From: Candidatus Sericytochromatia bacterium
Lineage (GTDB): Bacteria > Cyanobacteriota > Sericytochromatia > UBA7694
Direction of reading: 5' to 3'
Assembly: GCA_018780035.1 (NCBI GenBank)
Contig: JADMKE010000028.1
Span: 3,859 to 67,858, forward strand
DNA: 64,000 bases
In this document: positions 50,060 through 59,909 of the stretch, piece by piece
Layout of the letters: every line of letters starts with the position of its first letter
Numbering within the stretch: position 1 is the first letter of the stretch
Position numbers and translations under genes: made by a program
Notes under the pieces: model-generated
What the model was told of the DNA's origin: nothing
The model's database searches: none
Seen by the model: the letters and a program-made list of their open reading frames with translations, nothing else

Positions 50060-51455
50060 CGCGAAAACAAGAGCCTTGTTTGACAATGCTCTCGACTTCA
50101 ATCTTTCCACCATGCCAGGTCAATACATCTTTGACAATGGGCAGTCCCAAACCCGTGCCCCCCTGACTGCGGTTGCGGTCTGATTCTAAGCGGTAAAACC
50201 GCTCAAAAATAAACGGCAGGTTCTCTGCTGGAATGCCTTGGCCTTGGTCTCTCACTTCGACCAAGGCCTTTTCGGTCTGTTTAAAAATCAGAATTTCAAT
50301 CGGCATATCTGCTGGGGTAAAGCGCAAGGCATTGTCGATCAAATTGATCATGACGCGCTGAAGTGAGCTTTTTTCACCCAAAATCCAGATAGCGTTGGAA
50401 AAGGGTTTCCAGCTCAAATTGGGATGTAATAATTGCCGTGATTCATAGACTTCTTGTACCAATTGGTTTAATTCCAAGCGCTGGGTTTCGGGAGCTGTTT
50501 GCAGGGTTCGGGCCAATAAAAGCAGGTCCTCGACCAAACTTGCCAATCTTTCGGATTCTTGGCGAATGATACTCAGTCCTTCTGCCAGCAATTCGGGATG
50601 GGTGCTTCCCCGTTTTTGCAAGAGTTCGGCATGGCCTTGAATGGCCGTCAAAGGAGAGCGTAATTCATGGGATGCATCGGCAATAAAACGCTGTTGTTTT
50701 TCCAATAACTGTCCGATTTGATTGAGCAGAGAGTTAAATGATTCTGCCAATTTGCCAATTTGATCGCTGGGCATTTTGTCTGTTTGCAATTTGCCAAGTG
50801 TATCCGTGGCCACCATATTTTCGACCTCATCACTCAGACTCTCCAGCGGTTTGAGCACCTGACGCGAAAAAAAGGTTGCCATAAACAAAGAGGCAAATAA
50901 AGTTAAACTTAAACCCATTAGCCAAAAGATAAAAAGTTTATTGAGGAAATAGCTGTTCTCTAGCAGCGATACCGCCACTTTGAGTTCGCCAATTAATTTT
51001 CCGTTGATTTTTAAAGGTGCAGATTTGAGTAAAACCGGAATTTTTTTGTTGGTATTTAAGTTCAGGTCCGTGAACATCACGGGGCCTGAGATCTGAGGCA
51101 ATTGTGAGCCCTTTAAATTGGGAGAACCAATTACCAATGCGCGTTGGGGATCGCGAATTTCAAAAAAGAAACCACTTTCAATTTCCAGCCCCTCTTTGCT
51201 GATTAAATAGGCCGTGAGATTGTCGAGTAGTTTTTTGATCTTGGCGGGCTGATGTAAATCCACTGCCAAAGTGGGATTTTCGCGGTAGAGATAATCCATA
51301 AAATTCTGTACGCGGTAGATCACTTCATTGCCTTCGCGTTCAGCCAATTCAAAAAAGTGTTGGCGCATGGCCAGTCCAATTAAGAGACTGGGTATCACCA
51401 GAATCAAAACGGCGAGCAAATTAAAAAATAAAAACAGCCGTCGGCGCAGGGTCAT
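50019..51455 (-). CDS. Sensor histidine kinase (two-component system)
   Basis: Two membrane helices (about 8-29 and 173-196) enclose a 140-residue periplasmic sensor. A HAMP-like linker (about 197-250) follows. The HisKA motif DASHELRSPL places the phosphoacceptor His at about 263, and the catalytic domain has NLIDNALRF (N box), RDQGQGIP (G1), FERFYR (F box) and GGTGLGLPIVK (G2). It should autophosphorylate and pass the phosphate to the adjacent OmpR-type regulator, whose gene overlaps it by 4 bases (upp-regulator-kinase order). The sensed signal is unknown. Its 3' end overlaps the 49283 gene. Confidence 0.92.
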   Translation of the reverse strand: MTLRRRLFLFFNLLAVLILVIPSLLIGLAMRQHFFELAEREGNEVIYRVQNFMDYLYRENPTLAVDLHQPAKIKKLLDNLTAYLISKEGLEIESGFFFEIRDPQRALVIGSPNLKGSQLPQISGPVMFTDLNLNTNKKIPVLLKSAPLKINGKLIGELKVAVSLLENSYFLNKLFIFWLMGLSLTLFASLFMATFFSRQVLKPLESLSDEVENMVATDTLGKLQTDKMPSDQIGKLAESFNSLLNQIGQLLEKQQRFIADASHELRSPLTAIQGHAELLQKRGSTHPELLAEGLSIIRQESERLASLVEDLLLLARTLQTAPETQRLELNQLVQEVYESRQLLHPNLSWKPFSNAIWILGEKSSLQRVMINLIDNALRFTPADMPIEILIFKQTEKALVEVRDQGQGIPAENLPFIFERFYRLESDRNRSQGGTGLGLPIVKDVLTWHGGKIEVESIVKQGSCFRVILPLAKVAEKMV

Positions 51456-52138
51456 GGTGACTCTTTGAGCATATAACCAATACTGCGAACGGTTTGAATC
51501 AGGCGCGGCTGCCCATTTTGCTCAATTTTCTCTCGCAGGGCGTGAATATATACATCCAAAACGCTGTCCTGAACCCCATTGCCCCAACCCCAGACGGCAC
51601 TCAAAATCTGTGAACGGCTCAGGGCTTTGCGCGGATTTTGAAGAAAGTACTGCAATAATTCAAACTCTCGCGGCGAGAGGTGTAAGGATTGATCGGCCAC
51701 AAAAACCTCGCGGCTGAGCAGCGACATGCGCAATGTTTCAAAGCGCAATTCTTCACCCGGTTTGTTTTGGGACAGGCGCAATTGTAAGCGAATCCGGGCC
51801 AAGAGCTCTTCAAGGTGAAAGGGTTTGGTCAGATAGTCATTGGCCCCTGAATCCAAACCCTCGACCCGTTCTTTGACTTCGGCCCGGGCTGTGAGCATGA
51901 TAATCGGGATTTGTGAGTCTTTGCGCAAGCGGCGGCAAATTTCGAGGCCATCCATGCCCGGCAACATGCGGTCGAGAATAATTAAATCAAAGACCTGTTC
52001 TCGGGCAAAACTGAGCCCCTCCATCCCATTTTCAGCACTTTGAACATCATAACCTTCACATTTGAGTTCTAGTTCAACAAAGCGCCGAATCTGCACCTCA
52101 TCTTCGATGAGAAGAATTTTGGGCTGGGATTCTGCCAT
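51452..52138 (-). CDS. OmpR/PhoB-family response regulator
   Basis: The receiver domain has acidic ED at the N-terminus (LIEDEV), the phosphoacceptor Asp56 in LIILDRMLPG, T in IIMLTARAE and K in YLTKPFH. The C-terminal winged-helix (about 125-225) shows LSPREFELLQYFLQNPRKAL, WGWGNG and VDVYIHAL-type sequence with TVRSIGYML at the end. It binds DNA and answers to the adjacent histidine kinase (4-base overlap with its gene). Its start shares one base with the stop of upp (TGATG), so the operon is upp-regulator-kinase. Confidence 0.93.
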   Translation of the reverse strand: MAESQPKILLIEDEVQIRRFVELELKCEGYDVQSAENGMEGLSFAREQVFDLIILDRMLPGMDGLEICRRLRKDSQIPIIMLTARAEVKERVEGLDSGANDYLTKPFHLEELLARIRLQLRLSQNKPGEELRFETLRMSLLSREVFVADQSLHLSPREFELLQYFLQNPRKALSRSQILSAVWGWGNGVQDSVLDVYIHALREKIEQNGQPRLIQTVRSIGYMLKESP

Positions 52139-52773
52139 CAGGTGTTAAAAGCCCTGTCACCCGCATCACCCAATCCAGGCAAGATATAGCCGATTTCATT
52201 CAGCCCCTGATCGACAGAGGTGGTGTGGATTTGAATATCGGGGTGGGCTTCAGCCAAGCGTTCGATGCCTTCTGGGGCCGCAATCAAACAGCAAAAGTGG
52301 ATTTGAGCCACTTTGCGGCGTTTGAGAATATCCACAGCTGCAATCGCAGAACCACCCGTGGCCAACATCGGATCGAGGATAAAGGCGATCGTATCTGCTG
52401 CCAGTTCTTCGGGGATTTTGACGTAATACTCAACGGGCATCAGGGTCTCTTCGTTGCGATAGAGGCCGATATGACGCACTTGGGCAAAGGGAAAGACTTC
52501 AAATGCCCCATCGATCATACAGAGACCTGCTCTTAAAATTGGAGCGATGACAATATGGCCGCATTTGATTCGCACTCCCTGACCTGCACCCATTGGGGTT
52601 TGGACTTCTTGGGGCGCCAATTCAAGGCTGCTGGAGGCCTCATACACAATATACCGGGCCAGATTTTTAATCATGGCCCGGAAAATGGGAGACGGGGTGG
52701 TTTTGTCCCTGAGCAGGGTGAGGTCCCGCTGAATCAAGGGGTGGTTATAGACGTGTAGGTTTTCTGGGAGCAT
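52138..52773 (-). CDS. upp: Uracil phosphoribosyltransferase
   Basis: The 211-residue protein has the normal length and the PRPP loop in DPMLATGGSAIAAVDIL (about 132-148), with the usual N-terminal HPLIQRDLTLLRDK and the AAPEGIERL / DQGLNEIGYILPGLGDAGDR C-terminus that forms the uracil site. It salvages uracil to UMP using PRPP. CAGGT lies upstream of the ATG. Cotranscription with a two-component system is unusual but the spacing (shared A of TGATG) is tight. Confidence 0.95.
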   Translation of the reverse strand: MLPENLHVYNHPLIQRDLTLLRDKTTPSPIFRAMIKNLARYIVYEASSSLELAPQEVQTPMGAGQGVRIKCGHIVIAPILRAGLCMIDGAFEVFPFAQVRHIGLYRNEETLMPVEYYVKIPEELAADTIAFILDPMLATGGSAIAAVDILKRRKVAQIHFCCLIAAPEGIERLAEAHPDIQIHTTSVDQGLNEIGYILPGLGDAGDRAFNT

Positions 52774-52868
52774 GAAAGTTTACCTGATTTAACTCGAATG
52801 ATTAACTCAAAATTTCATACCTATTCTGACACAGTCTGACCCGTCCCAACAAGCAAAAGAGCTTGAAT

Positions 52869-53507
52869 TCAGCTTGAAACCTGGTTTTTTTTCTTGAGCT
52901 TGGTTTGATAGGTTTTGACCGTTTTGAGCTGCACACCCATTGTTTTTGCTATCGCTTCCAAAGACAGGCCTTGGGCCATTAACGTCGCCACTTCCTGTTC
53001 TCGGGGTGTCAGTTGAGGTGTATTTTCTGCCAGCGCCTTTCCTGCCAGTGCTTTTGTGGGCTTAGGTGCTGACATTTTTGCGCGTTTGGTTTTTTTAGCA
53101 GGCGCAACGACCGGAATCTTGGCTTCTGGGCTGGGGCCAGATGGTTTGACCAAGCCTTGAACTGTGCGGGTCAATTCTGTGACCCCAGCATCTTTGTTCA
53201 AAAGTGCCTGGAACTGACCACTGGCTTTCAGATCCTCGGCTTGGGCTTGGTGATGGGTTAACACCAACCAAGCTGCAGAACTTTGGCGTTGCAAGTGGGG
53301 TAATTCAGCCAAGTTGAGCAGAGATTGGTCGATGATGACCACGTCTGCGCTTTGTGTTTGCAGGTATTGGGCCAATTCAGCCCAAGATCCCAGCAATTCG
53401 GTGACATGTATGCCTTCGGTGGTGCGTAAACAGGCTTTGAGAGCAGAACGCATGATCGGTTGAGGGTCTGCAACACAGACCCGGATAGGTTTAAGTAGAG
53501 TTTGCAT
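52869..53507 (-). CDS. NarL/LuxR-type response regulator (212 aa)
   Basis: The N-terminal 110 residues are a receiver domain with Asp60 in VVIIDQSLL, Thr in LVLTHHQA and Lys in LLNKDAG. The acidic pocket has only one acid (VADPQ) instead of two, so phosphorylation may be weak. A Lys/Ala/Pro-rich linker (about 120-155) leads to a LuxR HTH (LTPREQEVATLMAQGLSLEAIAKTMGVQ, about 165-192, then KTVKTYQTKLKKK). It is probably a transcription regulator. No kinase partner is adjacent. Start without a clear Shine-Dalgarno. Confidence 0.85.
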   Translation of the reverse strand: MQTLLKPIRVCVADPQPIMRSALKACLRTTEGIHVTELLGSWAELAQYLQTQSADVVIIDQSLLNLAELPHLQRQSSAAWLVLTHHQAQAEDLKASGQFQALLNKDAGVTELTRTVQGLVKPSGPSPEAKIPVVAPAKKTKRAKMSAPKPTKALAGKALAENTPQLTPREQEVATLMAQGLSLEAIAKTMGVQLKTVKTYQTKLKKKNQVSS

Positions 53508-53558
53508 AGAGGTATTTTAGCTGGACTGACTGAGACTGTGAAGCCGTTTATCCTGTGT

Positions 53559-53564
53559 TATAAT
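53559..53564 (+). promoter_or_regulatory. Probable -10 box of the tRNA-Gly gene
   Basis: TATAAT matches the consensus exactly and lies 26 bases before the tRNA. The best -35 at 17-base spacing (CTGTGA) is poor. Confidence 0.55.
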
Positions 53565-53590
53565 ACATTCGTATTTTTCGCATTTCTCAC

Positions 53591-53663
<73 letters not shown>

Positions 53664-53672
53664 TCTCTTTTT

Positions 53673-53707
53673 AACAAAACCCAGCCCTATCGGTTGGGTT
53701 TTGTTTT
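53673..53707 (+). terminator. Rho-independent terminator after tRNA-Gly
   Basis: AACAAAACCCA (53,673-53,683) and TGGGTTTTGTT (53,695-53,705) pair over 11 bases around an 11-base loop, followed by TT. It would end tRNA-Gly transcription before the frmA gene. Confidence 0.75.
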
Positions 53708-53730
53708 AGATTACACAACCGAATCAGTGA

Positions 53731-55705
<1,975 letters not shown>

Positions 55706-55732
55706 CCTGCGTACCCTCAGACCCAATGTGGC

Positions 55733-56566
55733 TTAACCCAAAATCTGTTGGCGGATTGCTTCACGAAAATTTTCGTAGGGCACAGATTGACGCAGGCCCC
55801 AAGTCTGCTGTGCATCGGAGCCTGCGACATAGCGAAATTGAGACGTGCCATCGGTGGCAGCTTGGTAAATCACCTCAGCGATCTGTTCGGGTTGGGAATA
55901 TTGACTGCGGTGATCTCCGCCAGGGCTGAAATGAGCCATCAGGCGCTCAATGCCTGGCTGGTAGTCTGGCAGCCCCGAAGCATCAAACATATCCAGGGAG
56001 CGACCGGCAAAATCGGTTTGCACCCCACCCGGTTCGACGATTTTGAGCTGAATGCCGAGCGGATTGAGCTCGTATTGCAGGCTCTCGGTCAGGCCTTCGA
56101 CTGCCCATTTGGAGGCGTGGTAGAGCGAGAAAAAGGGAAAGGTCACCAAGCCACCAATCGAAGAGATATTGATAATCAGGCCCTTTTTCTGGTTGCGAAA
56201 TTGGGGCAAAATCCCCCGACACACATCGATCAGACCAAAGAAATTGACCTCAAATTGGCGCCGAATTTGGGCTTCGCTGGCAGCTTCCAAGGGGCCTGCC
56301 GAACCGTAACCGGCGTTGTTGAGTAAGACATCCAACTGACCAAATTGCTCTGTGGCTTGGGCCAATGCGGTGACAATACTGGCTTTGTCTTCAACATCGA
56401 GCCGCAATTTGAGCAAATTGGCATGCTCGGGCAAGGCACTGTCTTGGTCTGGATTTCGCATGGATGCGGCGACCTGCCAGCCTTTTTCGAGAAAATAGAG
56501 GGCAGTGGCGCGACCAATGCCAGAACTGGCACCGGTAATAAAAATGCTGGGTTTGGAAGGGGTCAT
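55733..56566 (-). CDS. Short-chain dehydrogenase/reductase
   Basis: Classical SDR layout in 277 residues: TGASSGIGRATALYFL (about 10-25), LDVLLNNAGYG (about 78), NISSIGG (catalytic Ser about 139) and YHASKWAVEGL (Y-x-x-x-K, about 149-159). It should oxidise or reduce an alcohol/ketone substrate. AAGGAG precedes the ATG. A TetR-type regulator gene lies upstream on the same strand, and a TetR-like operator (TGAATATTTATTCA) lies in its promoter, so expression is probably repressed by that regulator until an inducer appears. Confidence 0.85.
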   Translation of the reverse strand: MTPSKPSIFITGASSGIGRATALYFLEKGWQVAASMRNPDQDSALPEHANLLKLRLDVEDKASIVTALAQATEQFGQLDVLLNNAGYGSAGPLEAASEAQIRRQFEVNFFGLIDVCRGILPQFRNQKKGLIINISSIGGLVTFPFFSLYHASKWAVEGLTESLQYELNPLGIQLKIVEPGGVQTDFAGRSLDMFDASGLPDYQPGIERLMAHFSPGGDHRSQYSQPEQIAEVIYQAATDGTSQFRYVAGSDAQQTWGLRQSVPYENFREAIRQQILG

Positions 56567-56586
56567 GGCTGTGAATCTCCTTAAAA

Positions 56587-56600
56587 TGAATATTTATTCA
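56587..56600. promoter_or_regulatory. TetR-type operator 1 (before the SDR gene)
   Basis: TGAATATTTATTCA is a perfect 14-base palindrome, 21 bases before the SDR start. It is the same core as operator 2 (TGAATAAATATTCA) with the middle inverted. On the minus strand it falls downstream of a TTGATA box, so binding would block RNA polymerase. Confidence 0.65.
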
Positions 56601-56637
56601 GTCTATATCAAAAAAAAAGGCTCTGGCCTCGTTTGTC

Positions 56638-57213
56638 TTAGGCTTTGAGCGCATCCCAACAGAGCAGAAAGCTGTTCTCAATCAGGTCTTGATCCAAATC
56701 CTGCTGTTTGGCTTGGCAGAGGGAGGTGGTCTCTTTTAAGAGCCCCAATAGCAAACAAAATAGCAATTCATTGGGCAGATTCTTGATGATCAGCTCAGCT
56801 TTGGCCCGCTCCAAGAGCGTCAAGAGATGGGCCGTGATTTGATCACTTACCTGTTTGCTCTCTTCACTCAAAGCCGGAGAACGCGCAAATTGCTCCAGAA
56901 AAAAAGCCTCAGCATAATGCGCCATGCGGTATTTCAGGGCCTGCGTCCAGATTGCTTTGAGTTGCAATTTGAGCGGCAGGGCTGATTCTGCTTGAGAGAC
57001 CGGTTTTAAATAGCTCTGCTGCAATTTGAGCTGGCGGTATAAGCTGTTGAGCAATTCTTCTTTGCTGGAAAAATAGAGATACAGGGTGCCACTGGCTATC
57101 TGAGCCCGTTTGGCGATTTCCGCCATTTTTAGGCCCTGTAAACCCACCTCGCTCACCCTTTCGAGGGTTGCACGGTAGATGCTGGTGACTTTGTCTGGAT
57201 CTTTTTCTTTCAC
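56638..57213 (-). CDS. TetR-family transcriptional repressor, probably leaderless
   Basis: The HTH is MAEIAKRAQIASGTLYLYFSSKEELLNSLYR (about residues 32-60), the normal TetR N-terminal domain; the ligand-binding part is helical. The start is moved from the track's 57294 to the GTG at 57213, giving 191 residues, because a good promoter (TTGACA, 17-base spacer containing a TetR palindrome, TACACT) lies immediately upstream of this GTG and the track's N-terminal 27 residues would be coded by the promoter. Transcription would begin within a few bases of the GTG, with almost no leader. It lies on the same strand upstream of the SDR gene and probably controls it. Confidence 0.7.
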   Translation of the reverse strand: MKEKDPDKVTSIYRATLERVSEVGLQGLKMAEIAKRAQIASGTLYLYFSSKEELLNSLYRQLKLQQSYLKPVSQAESALPLKLQLKAIWTQALKYRMAHYAEAFFLEQFARSPALSEESKQVSDQITAHLLTLLERAKAELIIKNLPNELLFCLLLGLLKETTSLCQAKQQDLDQDLIENSFLLCWDALKA

Positions 57214-57219
57214 TTTTTG

Positions 57220-57248
57220 AGTGTAAATGAATAAATATTCATTGTCAA
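57220..57248 (-). promoter_or_regulatory. TetR promoter with embedded operator 2
   Basis: On the minus strand TTGACA is followed after 17 bases by TACACT. The palindrome TGAATAAATATTCA (57,228-57,241) occupies the spacer, so a bound repressor would cover both boxes. The likely transcription start is at or next to the GTG at 57213, so the mRNA is leaderless or nearly so. Confidence 0.6.
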
Positions 57249-57339
57249 TCTTTTTCACACTCACCTTTACAAGAATGGGATTTGAATCTTTCAAAGCTGT
57301 GGCATAATATCCAAAATCCGTTGAATCAAGGAAGCTGTC

Positions 57340-59181
57340 GTGACTGAATATCTTTTATTTGCCTTTATTTTTTTGGGTAGTGCCATGGTCACAGTCCCCC
57401 TGGCGGTCAGATGGGGGCTGGGATCGGTGCTCGGCTATTTGATTGCTGGGGTGATGATCGGGCCTGTCACGGGCCTGGTTGGCTCTGAAGCTGAACGGAT
57501 TCAACATATCGCCGAATTTGGTGTGGTGATGATGCTGTTTCTCGTTGGGCTTGAACTGGAACCCCGCCATCTCTGGCACATGCGTTGGAAACTACTGGGC
57601 CTGGGTGGACTGCAATTGAGTTTAACCGCGGCAGGCCTGATGGGGCTTGCCCTCGTTTTGGGCGTGGACTGGCAACAAGCCCTTGCACTCGGCGTGATTT
57701 TGGCTTTGTCTTCAACCGCGATTGTTTTACAAACCTTGGGAGAAAAAGGCCAGCTCAAATCCGATGGGGGGCAGGCCACATTTTCTGTCTTGTTGTTTCA
57801 AGATATTGCTGTTATCCCAATTTTGGCATTATTGCCCTTGTTATCCAATCCCAAGTTGGCCAATCATCACGCGAGCAGCCATTCAAGCCTGTCTTTGGTA
57901 GAGGGACGTCCGGGCTGGCAAATCACCTTGATCACCTTGGCCGCCATCGCAGCTGTGGTTGCTGGGGGCGTTTTTGCTTCAAAATATCTGTTCCGCTTTA
58001 TGGCTGCCACCAAAAAGCGTGAAATTTTCACTCTCACAGTTTTGGCCTTGGTGATTGCCATCGCTTTGTTAATGAGTCTGGTGGGTCTCTCCCCCGCTTT
58101 GGGCACGTTTATTGCCGGGGTGGTTTTGGCGACTTCTGAATACCGTCACGAAATCGAAAGTGACTTAGAGCCCTTTAAAGGCTTGCTTTTGGGCATCTTT
58201 TTTATTACCGTCGGCGCAGGCATTAATTTTAGTCTGCTTTTGGGTCAGCCTGCCCTGATCTTGGGTCTGACCTTGGGGGTGATGGCCCTCAAAGCCGGTG
58301 TGCTGGGTCTCATTTCTCATCTGTTTCAACTTCAGGGGGGGGATAAATTTTTGTTTTCATTGGGACTGGCCCAAGCCGGTGAATTTGGTTTTGTCCTCGT
58401 TTCTTTTACCTTGGCCAATGCCATCTTGCCCCAAGCGATCGCCCAATTATTGCTCTTGATCATCACCCTCTCGATGTTTTTAACCCCCTTTATCTTTATT
58501 CTCTTGGATCGTGTCCTCTTGCCCCAACTGGCCAAATCAGAACAGCGTGAGGCCGACGTAATTGATAAAAAAGGCGATGTAATTATTGCTGGCACAGGGC
58601 GATTTGGGCAAATTGCCAATCGCATGCTGCGGGCCAACGGTTATGAAACCGTGGTGATAGACTACCGTGCCAGTATGGTTGAATCCATGAAACACTTTGG
58701 GGTTAAGGTGTTTTATGGCGATGCGGCCCGCCACGATTTGCTTGAGGCAGCCGGATTAAAAGACGCCAAACTCCTGTTTATTGCCATTGATGACAAAGAA
58801 AAAACGCTGGAAATTGCCCATTTTGCCCGCAAGGCCCGCCCCGATTTACATATTGTGGCAAGGGCCTACGACCGCGAGCATGTCTATCAACTTTACCAAA
58901 CCGGGGTCAATGACATTGTCAGAGAAACCTTTGACAGTGCCACACGGGCGGCTTTGTATGCCCTTGTGGCTTTGGGGTATTCACAAAGTGATGCCCGTGA
59001 AATGGTCGATCTGTTTATTGACCGCGATAAAAAATTGCTGCGTGAGTTGGCGGGCCTCTGGGACCCTGACTTGCCCGTTGAAGAGAATCGTCCTTATTTG
59101 CTCAAAGCCAAAGAAATGAGTGAGCAGCTTGCGGCTGACATGTTGGCCCGCCAAAGACAAGCGGATCAACACAGACCCTGA
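57340..59181 (+). CDS. CPA2-family K+/H+ antiporter with TrkA-N domain (KefB/KefC-type)
   Basis: About residues 1-380 are a dozen or more hydrophobic helices with the CPA2 motifs GVILALSSTAIVLQTL (about 125), LFQDIAVIPI (about 155) and GLAQAGEFGFVL (about 345). The TrkA-N/RCK domain (about 410-530) has IAGTGRFGQIANRML, the NAD(H)-binding fold, and VVIDYR. It should export K+ (or Na+) in exchange for H+, gated by nucleotide or thiol ligands. The start is GTG at 57340 with AAGGAAG 6 bases upstream. The TetR gene is divergent, with 126 bases between the two starts. The tail is followed by short repeats. Confidence 0.9.
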   Translation: MTEYLLFAFIFLGSAMVTVPLAVRWGLGSVLGYLIAGVMIGPVTGLVGSEAERIQHIAEFGVVMMLFLVGLELEPRHLWHMRWKLLGLGGLQLSLTAAGLMGLALVLGVDWQQALALGVILALSSTAIVLQTLGEKGQLKSDGGQATFSVLLFQDIAVIPILALLPLLSNPKLANHHASSHSSLSLVEGRPGWQITLITLAAIAAVVAGGVFASKYLFRFMAATKKREIFTLTVLALVIAIALLMSLVGLSPALGTFIAGVVLATSEYRHEIESDLEPFKGLLLGIFFITVGAGINFSLLLGQPALILGLTLGVMALKAGVLGLISHLFQLQGGDKFLFSLGLAQAGEFGFVLVSFTLANAILPQAIAQLLLLIITLSMFLTPFIFILLDRVLLPQLAKSEQREADVIDKKGDVIIAGTGRFGQIANRMLRANGYETVVIDYRASMVESMKHFGVKVFYGDAARHDLLEAAGLKDAKLLFIAIDDKEKTLEIAHFARKARPDLHIVARAYDREHVYQLYQTGVNDIVRETFDSATRAALYALVALGYSQSDAREMVDLFIDRDKKLLRELAGLWDPDLPVEENRPYLLKAKEMSEQLAADMLARQRQADQHRP

Positions 59182-59208
59182 GTCGTTCATGACACGTGAA
59201 GACCTGTG

Positions 59209-59234
59209 ATGACCCGGGATGACCCGGGATGACG
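59209..59234. repeat. Tandem 10-base repeat downstream of the antiporter
   Basis: ATGACCCGGG occurs twice in direct tandem, followed by ATGACG, a partial third copy. A TGACNCG-like word recurs just before. The copies are close to the palindrome CCCGGG. It is non-coding; function unknown. Confidence 0.4.
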
Positions 59235-59284
59235 CATTGTGGGTAGACAATCGAATTATAACTTGTCAAATAAAACTGATAAGT

Positions 59285-59379
59285 ATACAATTGTATTGTT
59301 TTGTATCTCAAGCCTTTGTGTGATCTTTTCAGTCAATTTCTAAAGTCAATTTCTAAAGTCAATTTCTTCAGTCATTTTC
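59285..59379 (+). promoter_or_regulatory. Palindrome and four 13-base tandem repeats before the cupin gene
   Basis: ATACAATTGTAT (59,285-59,296) is a perfect 12-base palindrome. From 59,328 to 59,379 four units of 13 bases follow (TTCAGTCAATTTC, TAAAGTCAATTTC twice, TTCAGTCATTTTC). The array ends 23 bases before the cupin ATG. Direct repeats of this length, in phase at 13 bases, suggest multiple binding of a regulator or a slippage-derived sequence. Confidence 0.5.
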
Positions 59380-59402
59380 ATCTTTTAGGAGGTCTTTCCA
59401 AC

Positions 59403-59909
59403 ATGTCTCAATCCCATCCCACCATTCGCAATCTTGACCAACTCGATTTTAAACCTTGGGGCCACGGCGACAAATACAAGGCCCGCCATGCACAGGTCAG
59501 CATCGGCCTGGGTGCGCGTAAATTGGGTTATGGCGTGGTGGTTTTGCCACCCGGAAAAACGGCCTGGCCCTATCATCAACATCTGATCAATGAAGAAATG
59601 TTTTTCATTCTCGAAGGCCAGGGCACTTTGCGCCTGAACGGCGAAGAACATCCCGTTCGGGCGGGCGACTTTATTGCCGTGCCGCCCGGTCGCCAAAGTG
59701 GGCACCAAATTTTGAATACCTCCGACCAAGACCTGAAATACCTGGCTGTTTCAACCAAAGAAATACCCGAGGTGGTAGAGTACCCCGATTCGGGCAAAAC
59801 GGCTTTTGTCTCTCCTGTAGGAGAAGATGCCAAAGGCAAACCTGAACTTTTGCGCGCGATTTATGCCCAAGACACACCCCAAGCAGGCTATTGGGATGGG
59901 GAAGATTGA
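59403..59909 (+). CDS. Cupin-domain protein (168 aa)
   Basis: The start at 59403 has AGGAGG 11 bases upstream; the track's longer N-terminus covers the repeats and is rejected. Residues about 45-115 form a cupin: PYHQHLINEEMFFILEGQG (first His-rich motif, metal ligands H and E), LRLNGEEHPVRAGDFIAVPPG and GHQILNTSDQDL with the second His. A small conserved-type C-terminal region follows. Such single-cupin proteins bind metals and often isomerise or hold small molecules; the substrate is unknown. The convergent 59888 gene overlaps its end by 22 bases. Confidence 0.8.
   Translation: MSQSHPTIRNLDQLDFKPWGHGDKYKARHAQVSIGLGARKLGYGVVVLPPGKTAWPYHQHLINEEMFFILEGQGTLRLNGEEHPVRAGDFIAVPPGRQSGHQILNTSDQDLKYLAVSTKEIPEVVEYPDSGKTAFVSPVGEDAKGKPELLRAIYAQDTPQAGYWDGED

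Noticed and set aside
55748-56326. 192-codon plus-strand ORF antisense to the SDR gene
   Set aside because: The SDR motifs (TGASSGIG, YHASK) are unambiguous on the minus strand.
57213-57294. N-terminal 27 residues of the TetR ORF as given in the track
   Set aside because: They lie over the TTGACA box and palindromic operator, and TetR proteins rarely have such an extension. The GTG at 57213 is preferred.
59328-59379. Possible mini-CRISPR array
   Set aside because: The units are directly contiguous 13-base repeats without spacers, and no cas gene is near.
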